From Gaertneriomyces semiglobifer (lineage: Eukaryota; Chytridiomycota; Chytridiomycetes; Spizellomycetales; Spizellomycetaceae), in contig JAHLKF010000003.1 of the NCBI GenBank assembly GCA_025558075.1, positions 372,001-436,000 on the forward strand: a stretch of DNA of 64,000 nt, given 5' to 3'. Positions 21,738 through 33,580 of this stretch are shown here, in pieces (the stretch's first letter is position 1; each line of letters begins with the position of its first letter). Made by a program: the position numbers and the translations under genes. The notes beneath the pieces were generated by a model. That model was not told the DNA's origin, did not search any database, and was given only the letters and a program-made list of their open reading frames with translations.

Positions 21738-22575
21738 ATGACATTAAAGACACGACCGGACAAGAGAAAAACGGCCCTCGAGTTCCGCCCTGTATTCTGC
21801 TCGTATGGCCTGCTCTCACGAAGTGACGGGAGTGTGCGATTCAAATATGGTATGTTGCTGCTTTCATGTTCATGTTCCGTCAATTGCAAATTCTTGGCTG
21901 TTGCTCATCACAGACGACCATCAGGCGATACGTCGGTTCTCTGCTCAGTCTACGGGCCGACAGAAGTTCGAGTTCGAGATGAGAAACTTGACCGAGCGAT
22001 CGTTGAGGTCCTTTTTAAGCCAACCACAGGCCACACCACCACCCGGGATAGGCTATATGAACGTGTTATCCGAGAAACACTAGAATCCACCATTTTGGCC
22101 GCGCTACACCCCCGAACAAGCATCAAGATCATCTTGCAGGTTTTGACCGATGATGGTGGTGTGTTGAGTGTGGCTATCAATGCTGCGACAATGGCGTTAT
22201 TGGATGCAGGCGTGCCGATGAGAGATCTACCATTAAGTGCGACGTGCATGATAGATGATATTGATGGCGAGTTGTTATTAGACCCAACATCATCGGAACT
22301 CCAGGTACGTTAGGATCCTGAATACTTCTGGTACCCAGTCTGGAAGCAGCCTCTGACAGCATGGCATCTCATAGCGAGCAAGATCCACCCATGTTTTTAC
22401 GTTTGCACCCAATGCAAACGGTGCCATAACAGACATTTCTACCGGGTCCTTTGACCTGGATGAGTACAACACTTGTTATGATGCATGCAAGCTGGCCATT
22501 GATGAGGTGCATAAGATTTGCAAGCAGACAGCGCAGAATAAGATTGCAAGAGAATATGGTATTGAACTTGAGTAA
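21738..22575 (+). CDS. RRP46: Exosome core subunit RRP46
   Basis: RNase PH-like ring subunit of the RNA exosome. Three exons (21738-21849, 21925-22304, 22375-22575) give 230 residues, matching the family. GLLSRSDGSVRF is near the N-terminus; the first join restores RFKYGDTSVLCSVYGP; TLESTILAALHPRTSIKIIL and VAINAATMALLDAGVPMRDL follow; the last join gives SSELQRARSTHVFTFAPN. Phosphorolytic active-site residues are not conserved in eukaryotic exosome rings, so it is structural. It is followed on the same strand by SDH5. Confidence 0.95.
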
Positions 22576-22714
22576 ATGTGGTTCAACACCAAATGTATTA
22601 TAGTGAATAGTATATTTATGCTGCCGGCGTTCGATAGATATACACGCCGCGAAGGTCCCCAGATTTTTGCTCTTGTGCATTTTCATCACAAGTGTTCTGA
22701 AACCGTTGGAAACC

Positions 22715-23230
22715 ATGTACTGGAGGAGATCTCTAACACTGCAAGGCTGCAGTCGGCGGCTCACTAGCACCATTTGCTTAACTGGCCCCAGAATATGTTC
22801 TCGGCAGCTTGCAGCTCGAGCCAACGATGAATTTCCGGACTGGTCTCGCAAACCACCCGCACCAGATTCTGAAAACCCCGACTACCTTCCTGACTTCAAG
22901 ATACCCAAACCGGTACGCCCAGCAGATGAGCCCACTCCCAAGAAAATAGCCCGCCTCATCTATTCCTCACGGAAACGGGGCATTCTGGAAACCGATCTCC
23001 TGCTTTCAACATTTGCGGGAGAAAAACTAGCTCAATTACCTCGCCAGGAGTTGGATGAGTATGACGATCTTCTCGAAGAAAACGACTGGGATATCTACTA
23101 CTGGATTACTGGAACTGAAGGTAAAATTCCTCCAAAACGGGTTCAAGAGATGAAGGTCTTCCCCAAGTTGGTTGAGCATGCCAAGAACAAGGGAAAGAAA
23201 ATTCTGCGAATGCCAGAGTTGTCAAAGTAG
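22715..23230 (+). CDS. SDH5: Succinate dehydrogenase assembly factor 2 (SDH5)
   Basis: Needed for covalent FAD attachment to the SDH flavoprotein in the mitochondrial matrix. A single exon of 171 residues. The family core is KKIARLIYSSRKRGILETDL ... LDEYDDLLEENDWDIYYWIT, with the conserved RKRG and YDxLLEENDWDIYYW motifs. The N-terminus from the ATG at 22715 is Arg-rich and lacks acidic residues (MYWRRSLTLQGCSRR), a good mitochondrial presequence; the frame is open further upstream but this start gives the best leader. Confidence 0.93.
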   Translation: MYWRRSLTLQGCSRRLTSTICLTGPRICSRQLAARANDEFPDWSRKPPAPDSENPDYLPDFKIPKPVRPADEPTPKKIARLIYSSRKRGILETDLLLSTFAGEKLAQLPRQELDEYDDLLEENDWDIYYWITGTEGKIPPKRVQEMKVFPKLVEHAKNKGKKILRMPELSK

Positions 23231-23335
23231 CAGAGCGTCATTATCTGTAAATATACTTTAACATCTTACTTAGTAATAGGTAGAGAGCGTCAGTTCCAAA
23301 GGGTGTGTGTCTAGATGACAGCAGATGCTGAGGAA

Positions 23336-24393
23336 TTACAGGGCCTCCTCTGTTTCCTCCGTATCGCGGACAGAGAGCACCTCCACCTGACCTCTCCCTT
23401 TTGTGTCGCTCTGCAAAATATCGCTGATGCTTCTGAAGTGGCCAGGATCAATCGCACAGATCTAGTCACCGGTGCTAATAAGAATAGATTACCAACAAAC
23501 ACAAAAGTGATATGGCGACCTACCAGCTCATACTCATCTCCCCAGTCTTCATCTTCAATGCTATTGATCAGACTTGTTATCTTCTCTTTGATGCGCTTCC
23601 CATCCTTGCCTGGCGTTACAACTCTGATGCGCATCTGCGCCCGAGCAATAGGAATGGTCTTCTTCTCCTGAAGCTGCTTGATCACCTCTAACGCCTGTAC
23701 AGCTCTCGTCAGATAGTGCTCTACAACGTTGATGCAAACATTTCGTCAAACCTGCTGTTTAGCGTTCCGTTTGGGGTTAATGGAGAAGTGGAGATCAGCC
23801 ATAGCCTTTTCAATCATGGTAACAGTGTACGGTCTCTTTGTCTCCGGGTTGACACACTTGTCGGCGACGGTCGTGGCAATATCTTTGGCAAGGTTCTCTA
23901 GCTGTTGGTTGCGTTCCTTCTCCCCAACTTGCAGTTCCCCCTTTTTCAATATCTACCGCAATCCGTCAGAACCAGAAGATACAGCTGCAAAAGCGTGAGG
24001 CCTTACCTCCAAGACAATCTTATTCGTATCGTTTGTCTTGAACGCCTTTTCAAGGTCATCCTTGTTGGCCATCTGCCCTTTCGACACGTTGATGAATACT
24101 TGCGGTATTTGCAATACATTGTCGAGGTCGGATTCACTAATGGTTGTCAAATTCAGTCTCAGGCAGTTAATGTAAGGACCAAAAGGAATGAGGCATACAT
24201 ATTGTTTCTCCATTCCATCACTTTGTTCTTGTAGCAGGCGATTTCGAAGCGCTTTCCTCCTTTCTTGAGTCGAACGATGGAGACATTTGTCAGGCGAACC
24301 TAGAGAGGAGGCCAACTGTCAATTGCAGCGTCCCAACAATGCAAGCCTTAAAAAACGAACCTGGTTTACGGGTGTGAATATTGTCGACGACAT
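23336..24393 (-). CDS. SDO1: Ribosome maturation protein SDO1/SBDS
   Basis: Releases Tif6/eIF6 from 60S subunits with the GTPase Efl1. Six exons (24361-24393, 24199-24299, 24007-24136, 23752-23952, 23524-23694, 23336-23461) separated by introns of 54-62 nt give 253 residues, the normal SBDS length. The N-terminus is [20 protein letters not shown] and [15 protein letters not shown]; the middle [20 protein letters not shown] is nearly invariant in the family; exon 5 is [20 protein letters not shown]; the last exon begins [16 protein letters not shown]. All joins keep frame. Confidence 0.96.
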
Positions 24394-24583
24394 GGCTAAG
24401 GAATGGAGTTTGAAAGTTTGGTGAAGGCCAGTCGCGAGTGTCCTCAACACACAAACTTTTGTACGTTAACCGGAAGCTGCACACGCCCTTTATGAAATTG
24501 TTGAATTAAGCCGGATGCTAAGATCATGCGAGAATATCTAAAAGAGTGAGATAACTGGATCTTTCATGCAATCGGGTTGGGCG

Positions 24584-24890
24584 TCAGGTGCTTGAACTCG
24601 AGTCGCTGGCTTTTGCTTCTGAATCGTCCGGCTGCAACCTGTCGATGGCTGCGTTCGAGGAGACTTTGACCATCAGTTGGGAGATTCCGGATCCGGTTCT
24701 CTCGTCATTGGCATCTCAGGGTTGGTACATGTGTTGGGATCTGTTCGTGTGGGTTACGTATAAAAGCGAGCTCACACATGTGCTCGTTATTTCCCACTAG
24801 ATTGCATAACGGAATCCTCAGTTGCACGTTTCCCCATTCTGTGATGAAAGATGATTCTTCGTATTCAACCTTGCAGGCACACTCATCCGC
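24584..24890 (-). CDS. Unrecognised spliced gene, 3' exons only
   Basis: Between SDO1 and the G-alpha gene the minus strand holds clear coding-like sequence that I could not assemble completely. One frame reads PTADECACKVEYEESSFITE, then WGNVQLRIPLCNLVGNNEHM. A GT-AG join of 43 nt (intron 24715-24757) leads in frame to FIHANDERTGSGISQLMVKV and a Ser/Asp-rich tail ending at a TGA (24584-24586). A further exon reading SASLSFKPNSSYDRSSPFLL seems to lie near 24910-25000. The beta-strand-like pattern with NDERTGSG weakly resembles the end of a C2 domain, but this is not a family assignment. The 5' end was not found. Confidence 0.4.
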
Positions 24891-24999
24891 AGTAGGAACG
24901 AACCACCTTCAATCCACACGATGTACGTGAACTACTTCTAGAGAGCACAATGGGTACTTGAGCAAGAAGGGAGAGCTTCGATCATATGACGAGTTCGGT

Positions 25000-25565
25000 T
25001 TGAAGCTCAGGGAAGCACTGTGAGGCTACGTGAGATCCAGTTGCAGTTTGTGGAGATCGTATTACGTGCGTCAAACCGCCACCGTATCTACTCACGCGGC
25101 AAGGCAGCGTTAACATGAAAGCAGCACCATTATCGCGCGCAACGCCGCCGTTTGTGCCCAGTCAGACGGCTGCCCATGTGGCGCCCGTATCAGAACGAAT
25201 GCTATGAAAGCAATGAACGAGGAACAGCGCCGATGAGAAACGCAAGAAGACAGAGGTGGCAATGCGAGAACTCGACATGCAGCTGAGCCGTCTGTCAATG
25301 TACGAGTCAAGCGTTCAATCTGGTGCTTCGTGTGTCGGTTAAAACAACAAAAGCACAAAGCGACAGCGTGTGATTGTTTTATCATCATGCATTCATGTGG
25401 ACATGTCAGCAATGATAATAGCATCTCCCTTGTGCACTCGAATGCATTCAGATTAACAAGCCGCTACGTCCCAAAATCTCAATCAGTAAATATCTACAAG
25501 AAGCGGCCCGCAGCTGCCGCGAAATCCACCTAGTTTGTAATGTCATGCGCCTGGATGTCCAGAAA
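25000..25565. other. Region downstream of G-alpha, probably 5' part of the unresolved gene
   Basis: No model supported. The minus strand has a GTGAGT donor near 25093, but no upstream frame joins in phase to the exons below 25000. No tRNA-like B box is present. Confidence 0.3.
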
Positions 25566-26998
25566 TCACATGATACCCTAGATTCCATCAAAAGTCGTCA
25601 GCGTGAGTGCAGGACTACATACCAACTGCAGAAACATGCGGCTTACCGAATCCTTAAGTGCGTTTTGCAATATTGTAACTTTAACGGCCGCAAACACTAA
25701 ACGAATATTGGAGGTATCGGTAGCTTGTGTTAAACTAGCAACAAGCCGTTAGATGTTGAAATGTCACTTCAGGTAGCACTGACGAGAACAAACTTACTGA
25801 GGGTAGATATTCAGACGTGCTCGATTTGTTTGAGTAAACCGCCAAAGAATGAACTTGGCTGCCTTATTGATGTCCGGACCGCCTTTGTACTCGGGGAAAT
25901 ACTTCTCCAGCGGATTCCTTGCCAATTTGATCTTGAATAGGTCAGTTTTATTTAAAAAGAGGATGATTGACGTGCGCAAGAACCATCGACTGTTGATGAC
26001 CGATTCAAATAGGATCAAACTCTCCGCCATTCGGTTCTGTCAAAAGCAGTGTTAGTCATACGTCCAAAACATTACGGGCGGGGCACATCCTACCTGCGTC
26101 GACTCTTCCAACAACACTTGATCATACTCGCTCAGAGCGACGCAGAAAATGATCGAGGTTACCGCTTCGAAACAGTGGATCCACTTCCTTCGTTCAGATC
26201 GTTGGCCACCAACATCAAACATACTGAAAAGCAAATTAACGCGTTTCCATCTGAGCGGCACTTTGATTGTAGAACTTACTGAATGCTCAATTGCCCCATG
26301 TTGAAGCGGGTTTCAGTGATACCCGTGGTCTTCACACGCGCACGCAACACATCCTGTTCTGTCGGGCAGTAATCAGGGGCGGCTAATCTTTTAATCTCCT
26401 CAAAAAAGCTATTCAACCACATAGATGAGCTTTCAACCCAAGGGTATTCGCAAAAATAACGTGACTCACTATGGTGCGGAATCAATAATGTAAAATTCGT
26501 TGGAACGGTTCAACGCTAGTGTTGCAGCTTCATCTTGATAGATCTCTTGTATTGCTTCCGCTACTTGAGGTGTCAGTTTTGTAGAACCATCAAATTCCGG
26601 GCGAATTTCTCGTAGCAGCTGCGCATTGGCATTATTTTCCGGTCGCGAGTATTCCAGCTCAAAAGTTGCTATCGCGCCTATTAGCGATTGTATGCTATCG
26701 AGGGTGTTTTTATATACGGTTGGCTTGAATGCTAGCAGTTCCTCCTTGGTGTAGCCTTCTTGATGGATGATTTTCATTTGCTTCACAATTGTTGACTTCC
26801 CTGACTCTCCCCCGCCTGATGTCGGCCAGATAAGACTTCAAGCAGAGTTAAAAAGCAGATACTCTCTTTCAAGCCCTTACCAAGAAGCAAAATTTTACAC
26901 TCTCTTCTTAACCTCTTGGAATCATCCTCAATCGCTCTATCTATTGCCAAGGAATTCTGGGCTTGGAGAATGGCTTCTTTACTTGTGCACAAGCCCAT
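25566..26998 (-). CDS. Heterotrimeric G-protein alpha subunit
   Basis: Signal-transducing GTPase coupled to seven-helix receptors. The N-terminus MGLCTSKE has Gly2 for myristoylation and Cys4 for palmitoylation. At least six introns. Splicing restores [19 protein letters not shown] (G1), [17 protein letters not shown] (switch I), [18 protein letters not shown] (G3), FLNKTD (G4) and TQATDTSNI (G5). The C-terminus LKDSGIM is assembled over two small final exons; the Cys used by pertussis toxin in Gi-type subunits is Ser here. G4 NKTD departs from the usual NKKD. Overall closest in layout to fungal group I subunits; the exact class is not decided. Confidence 0.94.
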
Positions 26999-28310
26999 CT
27001 TGCGAAAATTTGCTCAGCTTCGCAGCAACGATCGATTTTCAGATGAGCACAATGAACCGTTAGACCAATGCAGCTCTCAGGCAGAACGGCGTAGAAACGG
27101 CAGCACCAGGGGTGCAGCTACCGTTACGGATAGGAAGTTAAAACCGCCTCCAGTCGTTTCGTAAAAACCTTGGAAACCCGTATGACTGGAACTAGTAGGT
27201 GGTATCAGGGAGTAAGGAATTTGGTGTACTAGATACTTCAAACTGTTGTCGCCACTGTATCTATCGGGGTTGCTAAAGTCGGATCAATGTGTGAGGGTCA
27301 GTACATTCAGGAACGAATTCTAAACTGGGGACCAGGGCTGTCCATTCAATTCAATGGCAACGGTCCACAACATACCTGAATGTGCGTAGCTCGTGCCCCC
27401 ACTACAATTTTCTTCAAGACCAGCTTGATGAGAGCGTCTAATAAATGCAATGCTAATGGTGTATATAGCGCTTGTGATGTCCCTTGGGCTACCCAGTGCA
27501 AATAGCGAGTGATTAAAAATATAAGTGGAGCAAAAGCTGAGGACCAAACGGCTCTACACTGAGGTGATTTATCCTAATGCAGATATCAGATGGCCTATCT
27601 GCAATAGTAGCAGCAGCAGTGTACTCTTGAGTTTCTCGATGATGAGGTCCTGTTTCTTCGGTCTGCAGTCAAAAATCGCACGTCCACGACCGCTGCCCCA
27701 GTTTTGGATGACACGACGTTTAGCACTTACAAAAACTGCAAACGCTTGAAAGTTTTACCAGGCAGCAACTGCTTATTCTCATTCCAAGATGATCTCCTCC
27801 GCACACTTCATGGCATGCCAGTGAGCAGCAATGTGACATTCCGGGCATAGCAGGGCTTATGAGTGAGGTCTCTGCAGTTAAGTATGCACCCAAGTATGCG
27901 GGCCCGCTGCCGTCTAAAAATGTGGGCCCTGGCGTCTCTTCAGAAGACTGGAGCACCTTCATCATCACAGAGGTCCTACATCAAACGTGTGGCGGTCTGA
28001 CAATTCAATGGATGTACGGCCGCAGGATATTTATCTTCATAAGAATCATTCACTCATGGATATTCATTTGGCTCATTTCTATCAATCGATTCTTCAGAGT
28101 AGCTCTGGACCACTTCGCGATCCTTAGGCAGGATCGCTGGTAGGACTATAAACCACTATAGCCCCTACACTGTATTATCGCCTGCGGCGAAATAAGAATG
28201 GTTCACCATGATCGCAAACCTGGGAGTCGCATGGATGTCACCAGTGCTGTCAGCCTTGAGGCAGGATTCGTAATGTTCGTTGGACCTCCTTCGGGAACAT
28301 TGCATTCCGC
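26999..28310. other. 1.3-kb stretch with unassembled coding-like segments
   Basis: Upstream of G-alpha and downstream of HUB1. The minus strand has plausible exons I cannot assign: a frame with MMKVLQSSEETPGPTFLDGS (near 27960), one with LLPGKTFKRLQF ending at a GTAAGT donor (near 27727), one with KKQDLIIEKLK (near 27650), and a long stop-free frame with YTPLALHLLDALIKLVLKK and VVGARATHIQ ending at a GTATGT donor (about 27375-27565). Their phases do not join into one credible protein. Treat as a possible gene or genes. Confidence 0.35.
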
Positions 28311-28722
28311 TCATTGATAGTACCTGTGACGACCGCTTAGCCCATGACTATGCCAAGACGAAATGCTGGCCAGGAAAACCTACATCTCAAGGTTCATTCC
28401 ATCATGAATTTCATAGTCCTCCAGCGTTATGTGGTCCTTGTAGACATTGTACCACTTCTTCAACACAATCTTTTCAGGCTTCGTGCCCGTTTGTGCTGCA
28501 ATCAACAGCTTCAAGTCCTTAATAGTATCGTCGGGGCTAACCGAGAGTAAAGAAGTGATATTAGCAAGAGATTGCGGCTTGGCCATCGGAGAGAAACTAC
28601 ATACTTGCATTTCACCCGCACTTTTTTACCAAGACGGTCGTTACAAATGATCTTCAATGATACGGCCTTCGTTAACAACAATGGCTCCAGCTATTAAAGC
28701 AGACAACACTTACTTCGATCAT
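28311..28722 (-). CDS. HUB1: Ubiquitin-like splicing modifier HUB1/UBL5
   Basis: Non-conjugating ubiquitin-like protein that binds the spliceosome (Snu66) and aids use of weak 5' splice sites. Four coding exons (28714-28722, 28605-28651, 28384-28536, 28311-28323) give 73 residues, the length of human UBL5. They read [71 protein letters not shown]. The last exon is only 13 nt and supplies the terminal YYQ, including the double Tyr that ends the family instead of a di-Gly. The first coding exon is 9 nt. Divergent from URA6, 156 bp between start codons. Confidence 0.95.
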
Positions 28723-28878
28723 GATGGTCTCTCGACACCTTTGAAACGGAATGTTATGTGTGTGGTGTGATTGTTTAACGTTGACCGGCCGTGGCTCGTG
28801 AAATTTCCAGATCCCCGTCGCCAGACTTTTTAGTGGACCGCACTCCACAGACCAGACGACGGTTGTGAATAGTTCAGA

Positions 28879-30029
<1,151 letters not shown>

Positions 30030-30121
30030 ACTTTCTCATAGAATAGCTGTAATCGCAGGCGCAGGACAATTCCCTTAGTTCTCTCAACGAAGTAAATTTA
30101 CCATCAATCAAGAGGGAGGTG

Positions 30122-30672
30122 CTACTCCAGACGCTCTCCGGAAAAGGTAGAACCTAAGTTGTCGTTCCCAGATAACGCTCGATTCAAAGCTTCCGCCTCC
30201 TTTACTGCTTGTTCTAACTCCTCAGCTGCCACGCGGGAATCCTCATCCAGCGCTTTCAATAGCTCTAGTTGCTGTTCCTCGGTATGGTCGACTCCGGGTA
30301 AAGACGAGATGAGTGTGGCTATATGCTGGAATGATTGGAACAGAGTGTTGGTGGTGCCACTTATGTGGGCTATTCGGATCCATCCGACAGCCCAGTTAGC
30401 ATCACAAGCCTAATCACACCCAATGCGGTCAACCAATACCTTTCGTCTTCTCCTGTGCGGCTTGAGCATCTTCTGGTGATGTAGTGGAGATCGGCTCGGT
30501 GCCCAGCGGTACTGGAGGAGCATCCAACTGCAATTGGCCTATATTCTGCGCAAAGGTTTGCACTGCCTGGAAAAGGAAGGTTTACATTTGAGACCTGGGT
30601 ATTTATGACGGGTGAGGGTAGTAAAAGACAGACCTGATCCAGCGCATCCTGAAGCTGTGAGGCTGCATCCAT
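30122..30672 (-). CDS. MED21: Mediator subunit 21
   Basis: Middle-module Mediator subunit (SRB7) that heterodimerises with MED7 in RNA polymerase II transcription. Three exons (30634-30672, 30440-30566, 30122-30369) give 137 residues, the usual size. It starts MDAASQLQDALDQ, matching the QLQDxLDxL opening of the family, continues AVQTFAQNIGQLQ, and has the coiled-coil core HISGTTNTLFQSFQHIATLI SSLPG followed by EEQQLELLKALDEDSRVAAE. The frame is open upstream of 30672 but lacks family sequence, so this ATG is preferred. Confidence 0.9.
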
Positions 30673-30872
30673 TGGCGATGGGCCTTTACTGCGCCTTCCA
30701 GAAAGAAACGATTCTCTCTGCTCGCTGTAGAATTTGCGCCATTCCAATCGTTGGAAGTGCCTAAGTAAACGAGGATCAAGTTCAGAAGTGCGCGAACTAC
30801 AACCGTGTCGATCTAACAACCAAGCTTGCGGACGTGCAGAGATCAACGATCCGATTATCACCACCATAGATC

Positions 30873-31306
30873 ATGGTATGTCGTAGCACCGTCGTACATT
30901 GATTCGAGTTGCTGCCTGTCGTGCTCAACGTTCTGATGTAGAACTCGCCACATGACCCTCATCTCGTCCAGTTTGCACCGCCTATTCCTACGGCAACTTT
31001 CCCGTTCCTGGCGACGCTCCTGCTAATGAGCGCATTTGGATTTTCATCCCTCTTTTTGATGTATGTCTTCCGTTATGATATAACCAACATCACTCATGGG
31101 GCTAAGTTCAATGGTATTGGGTAGCAATCAGGTGAGCGCCGGGAAATACTCGAGGAGCATCATGAGAGAGATTAGTCTGGCAGTCCCTGCTTCAATTTTG
31201 GCTGGTAGGTGCTGTGACTAGAGTTGCACTGGGAATGATGATAATGACTTTTAGGGCAGGTTTCGGTTTCCTCTTTCTCTTCGTTGCCGTTGGTGTGAAC
31301 GTTTGA
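30873..31306 (+). CDS. OST5: OST5/TMEM258, oligosaccharyltransferase subunit
   Basis: Small two-TM subunit of the ER N-glycosylation complex. Four exons: a 3-nt coding exon that is only the ATG (30873-30875, followed directly by GTATGT), then 30942-31060, 31125-31204 and 31260-31306, giving 82 residues (human TMEM258 has 79). TM1 lies in FPFLATLLLMSAFGFSSLFL; the joins restore INQVSAGKYSRSIMREISLA, which lines up with the KYTRDIYKEL region of TMEM258; TM2 is PASILAGFGFLFLFVAVGV. Introns are 64-66 nt and one of 55 nt. The ATG-only exon is a model that needs transcript support. Confidence 0.85.
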
Positions 31307-31977
31307 TATCTCCTCATTACCCAGCATATAGCCAGGTTGCTGAGGGGTGCAAATGCGTAGAATGGTATGCTAATGGCCATGGAAACCTGCGACTTACTTC
31401 GCCACCAGAGCAAGGTTGAGAGGAAGAAATGAACAACAACTGTGAGGGTCAGTCAAGTCGCGTCGGACTGTCCATGAACGCAGTGGTAGAAGGTCCAATA
31501 GGTGGATGACAATGGCCGCTGCTTGTGATGAAATAAACTGTCTCCGGTGCACCTCTCGGTCCGGTCAATTGATATTGTTGCGTCCGTAGCGCTGATGCGA
31601 AATATTTGGACATTGTTCTATCTTATTACACCTTGCCATGCAGCTCCACGCAGCTGATGAAAGTGAAGGCGGCCGTCGATGCTTGCTTCATGGCACTCGG
31701 TCACGTGGCAGTCCTGCCAGGTGTGCACTGGAGTAATCATGGTTGTCCACATCTGGGTTCTTTGAACACGGTTTGGCCCAAGCTCGGGCGGATCCGATCC
31801 AGGCGAGCCATACGGACTCACCAAGGGCACACCATTGACATCGGCGAGATGCCGTGCGATGGTACATAAATACGCGATTTGAACCCATATCGTTTCTGAG
31901 ATTGAAACGTCACACAATGTCTGTTCCCTCTTAAGAAGAGCAATGCCGATGCAACGTAAATCCAAGATGGGCTGATG
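31307..31977. other. Convergent intergenic region OST5/NAT4
   Basis: 670 bp between two converging 3' ends. Several open frames up to 115 codons on the minus strand, none family-like or flanked by usable splice sites. Nothing else seen. Confidence 0.5.
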
Positions 31978-33026
31978 TCACTCGAATCTAAGACTCTTGC
32001 TGAATATTTCGTATGATATCCGGCGGGCACGTCGTGGATCCATTGCTTTGCCAGGTGAGATGTGGTCCAAATCGTATCTAAACAAAAGATTCGTTAGGAC
32101 CTGGCAAACAAGATTACCGTTTGTGAGAACGCGGGTACCCCAGATTTCGGTAAAAGCGAATTGCACCCTCGTTGCTCTTGAAAACTGTGAGCATAGATTT
32201 TCTCATGCCGTATCGTTGCCCGAGCTTCTCTAAGATTTTCATTAAATAGGCGCCTATACCTCTATTTCTCGCTGTGGCAATAAGTTGAAGTTCGTAACTG
32301 TTGCTAACGGGGTTAGATGAGCGTGCACTCCCAGATTCTATAGGCCGATATTCACCAGTATACAACGGCAATCTCCTCTGCAGAACCACCTTCCTCCGCT
32401 GCTCCACCTGACTCCTCCGTCGTAAATTGGAAGGACATGAAGCCTAGTAAATCTTCTGTATTTTGCTGACCCAGTGCATCACTCGCACGCCCGATCTGAA
32501 CGCTTCCTGTCGCAACGTCTGCTTCGGCGCCTCGCACCAATAAATACAGGGTGTTCTCTTCTGACATTTCCTTCCACTTTGAGTTATCTGACCATCCTGT
32601 GTCTTTCGCGGCAACATATCTGTTAGAGAGACAGGATACGAATTAGAACTGATGTGTTGGGTGCAACGTTAACGACGCTCATTCACATAACTGGTCATAT
32701 AAGTTTGTTTTCACAAGATTGAAGCACCACCTTAGTAGGTCCTCCGGTATTGATTGCCGAGTATAAAAAATAGTCGAGCACCCACTTGGCGGCTGTGGTA
32801 CTTGGCTCAAGGCTTCAGATGCTAAGAGCGGATTAGAGAAAACTGTGTTCGCATTGGCGGCAAGTATCTCTGCAGACTCTGAGTTCAGCGTCATGTCCCC
32901 TTCGACAGGTCTGGGGTTATGATTACATTGTGTTTGCGCCTGTGAGTGCATCTCCATTCTATCCCCTGTTGCTGGATCTGGAGAAAAAGTTGTGCCAAGC
33001 ACTCGCGCGACAGCTTGACTGCCCAT
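31978..33026 (-). CDS. NAT4: N-terminal acetyltransferase D (NAA40/Nat4)
   Basis: GNAT-fold enzyme that acetylates the N-termini of histones H4 and H2A. Four exons (32687-33026, 32356-32602, 32139-32297, 31978-32077) give 281 residues. Exon 1 has LLRWCFNLVKTNLYDQL before a WxW-like GWSDNSKWKEM segment in exon 2. The join between exons 2 and 3 restores VVYCYELQL, and exon 3 has the acetyl-CoA loop RNRGIGAYLM plus MRKSMLTVFKSNEGAIRFYR, both hallmarks of NatD. Exon 4 begins GYDLDHISPGK. The extra N-terminal 90 residues are Ser/Ala/Pro-rich and unlike other NatD. Exon 2's start uses an AAAG acceptor, chosen because it keeps frame. Confidence 0.88.
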
Positions 33027-33580
33027 CAGCCTTTGGATCCACTTCTACCAAAGGCATCTTCTCAGGCAGCATGGCGTTATAAGTGTTGCAGGTGAATCGC
33101 TAAATGAGATGATCAAGGTTAGGGACCCAACCTACCTCGCAACGTTGGCCGCGATACTACTGCGAATGCTTACAACGGGACATCAAGGACATGACCCTCT
33201 ACGCCTAATAAGGCCAGCTCGTCACAACCCAGCATGGTGCCAACGATGGAGCATAACCTCGTTTATTTGTGTTCTGAACACTGACTTGCTGGAAAGACAG
33301 AATGTCATCGCTTTTAATTTTTATGACCAAAGTGTCCACAGGAAGCTCAGCGCAATGGGGCTGGACTCCATCACAGTCTGAATGGTTCTCGTTGTTTCAT
33401 CTGCGCTTTGGCCAGTCGCCTCATCGGCGGGAACTCTTCGCTTCCGTGTGCGTTTCTTGGTTCACCGCCAGTTGTGTCAATTTCCATTGCTCTAACTTCT
33501 CCGCGTCCGTCGTATCCCTCTTCATCTAGACCACACCATTAGCTCCATCGGAAACCTCACCAATAGTGTCGCACATCGAA
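33027..33580. other. Divergent promoter region NAT4/p24
   Basis: 554 bp between the two start codons. Short open frames only; no recognised element. Confidence 0.45.

Noticed and set aside
24400..25566. tRNA genes in gene-poor stretches
   Set aside because: No GGTTCGA-type B box with a plausible A box and cloverleaf was found here or in the other long spacers.
31618..31965. 115-codon minus-strand ORF downstream of NAT4
   Set aside because: Unlike any known family, overlaps equally long frames on the other strand, no start or splice context.
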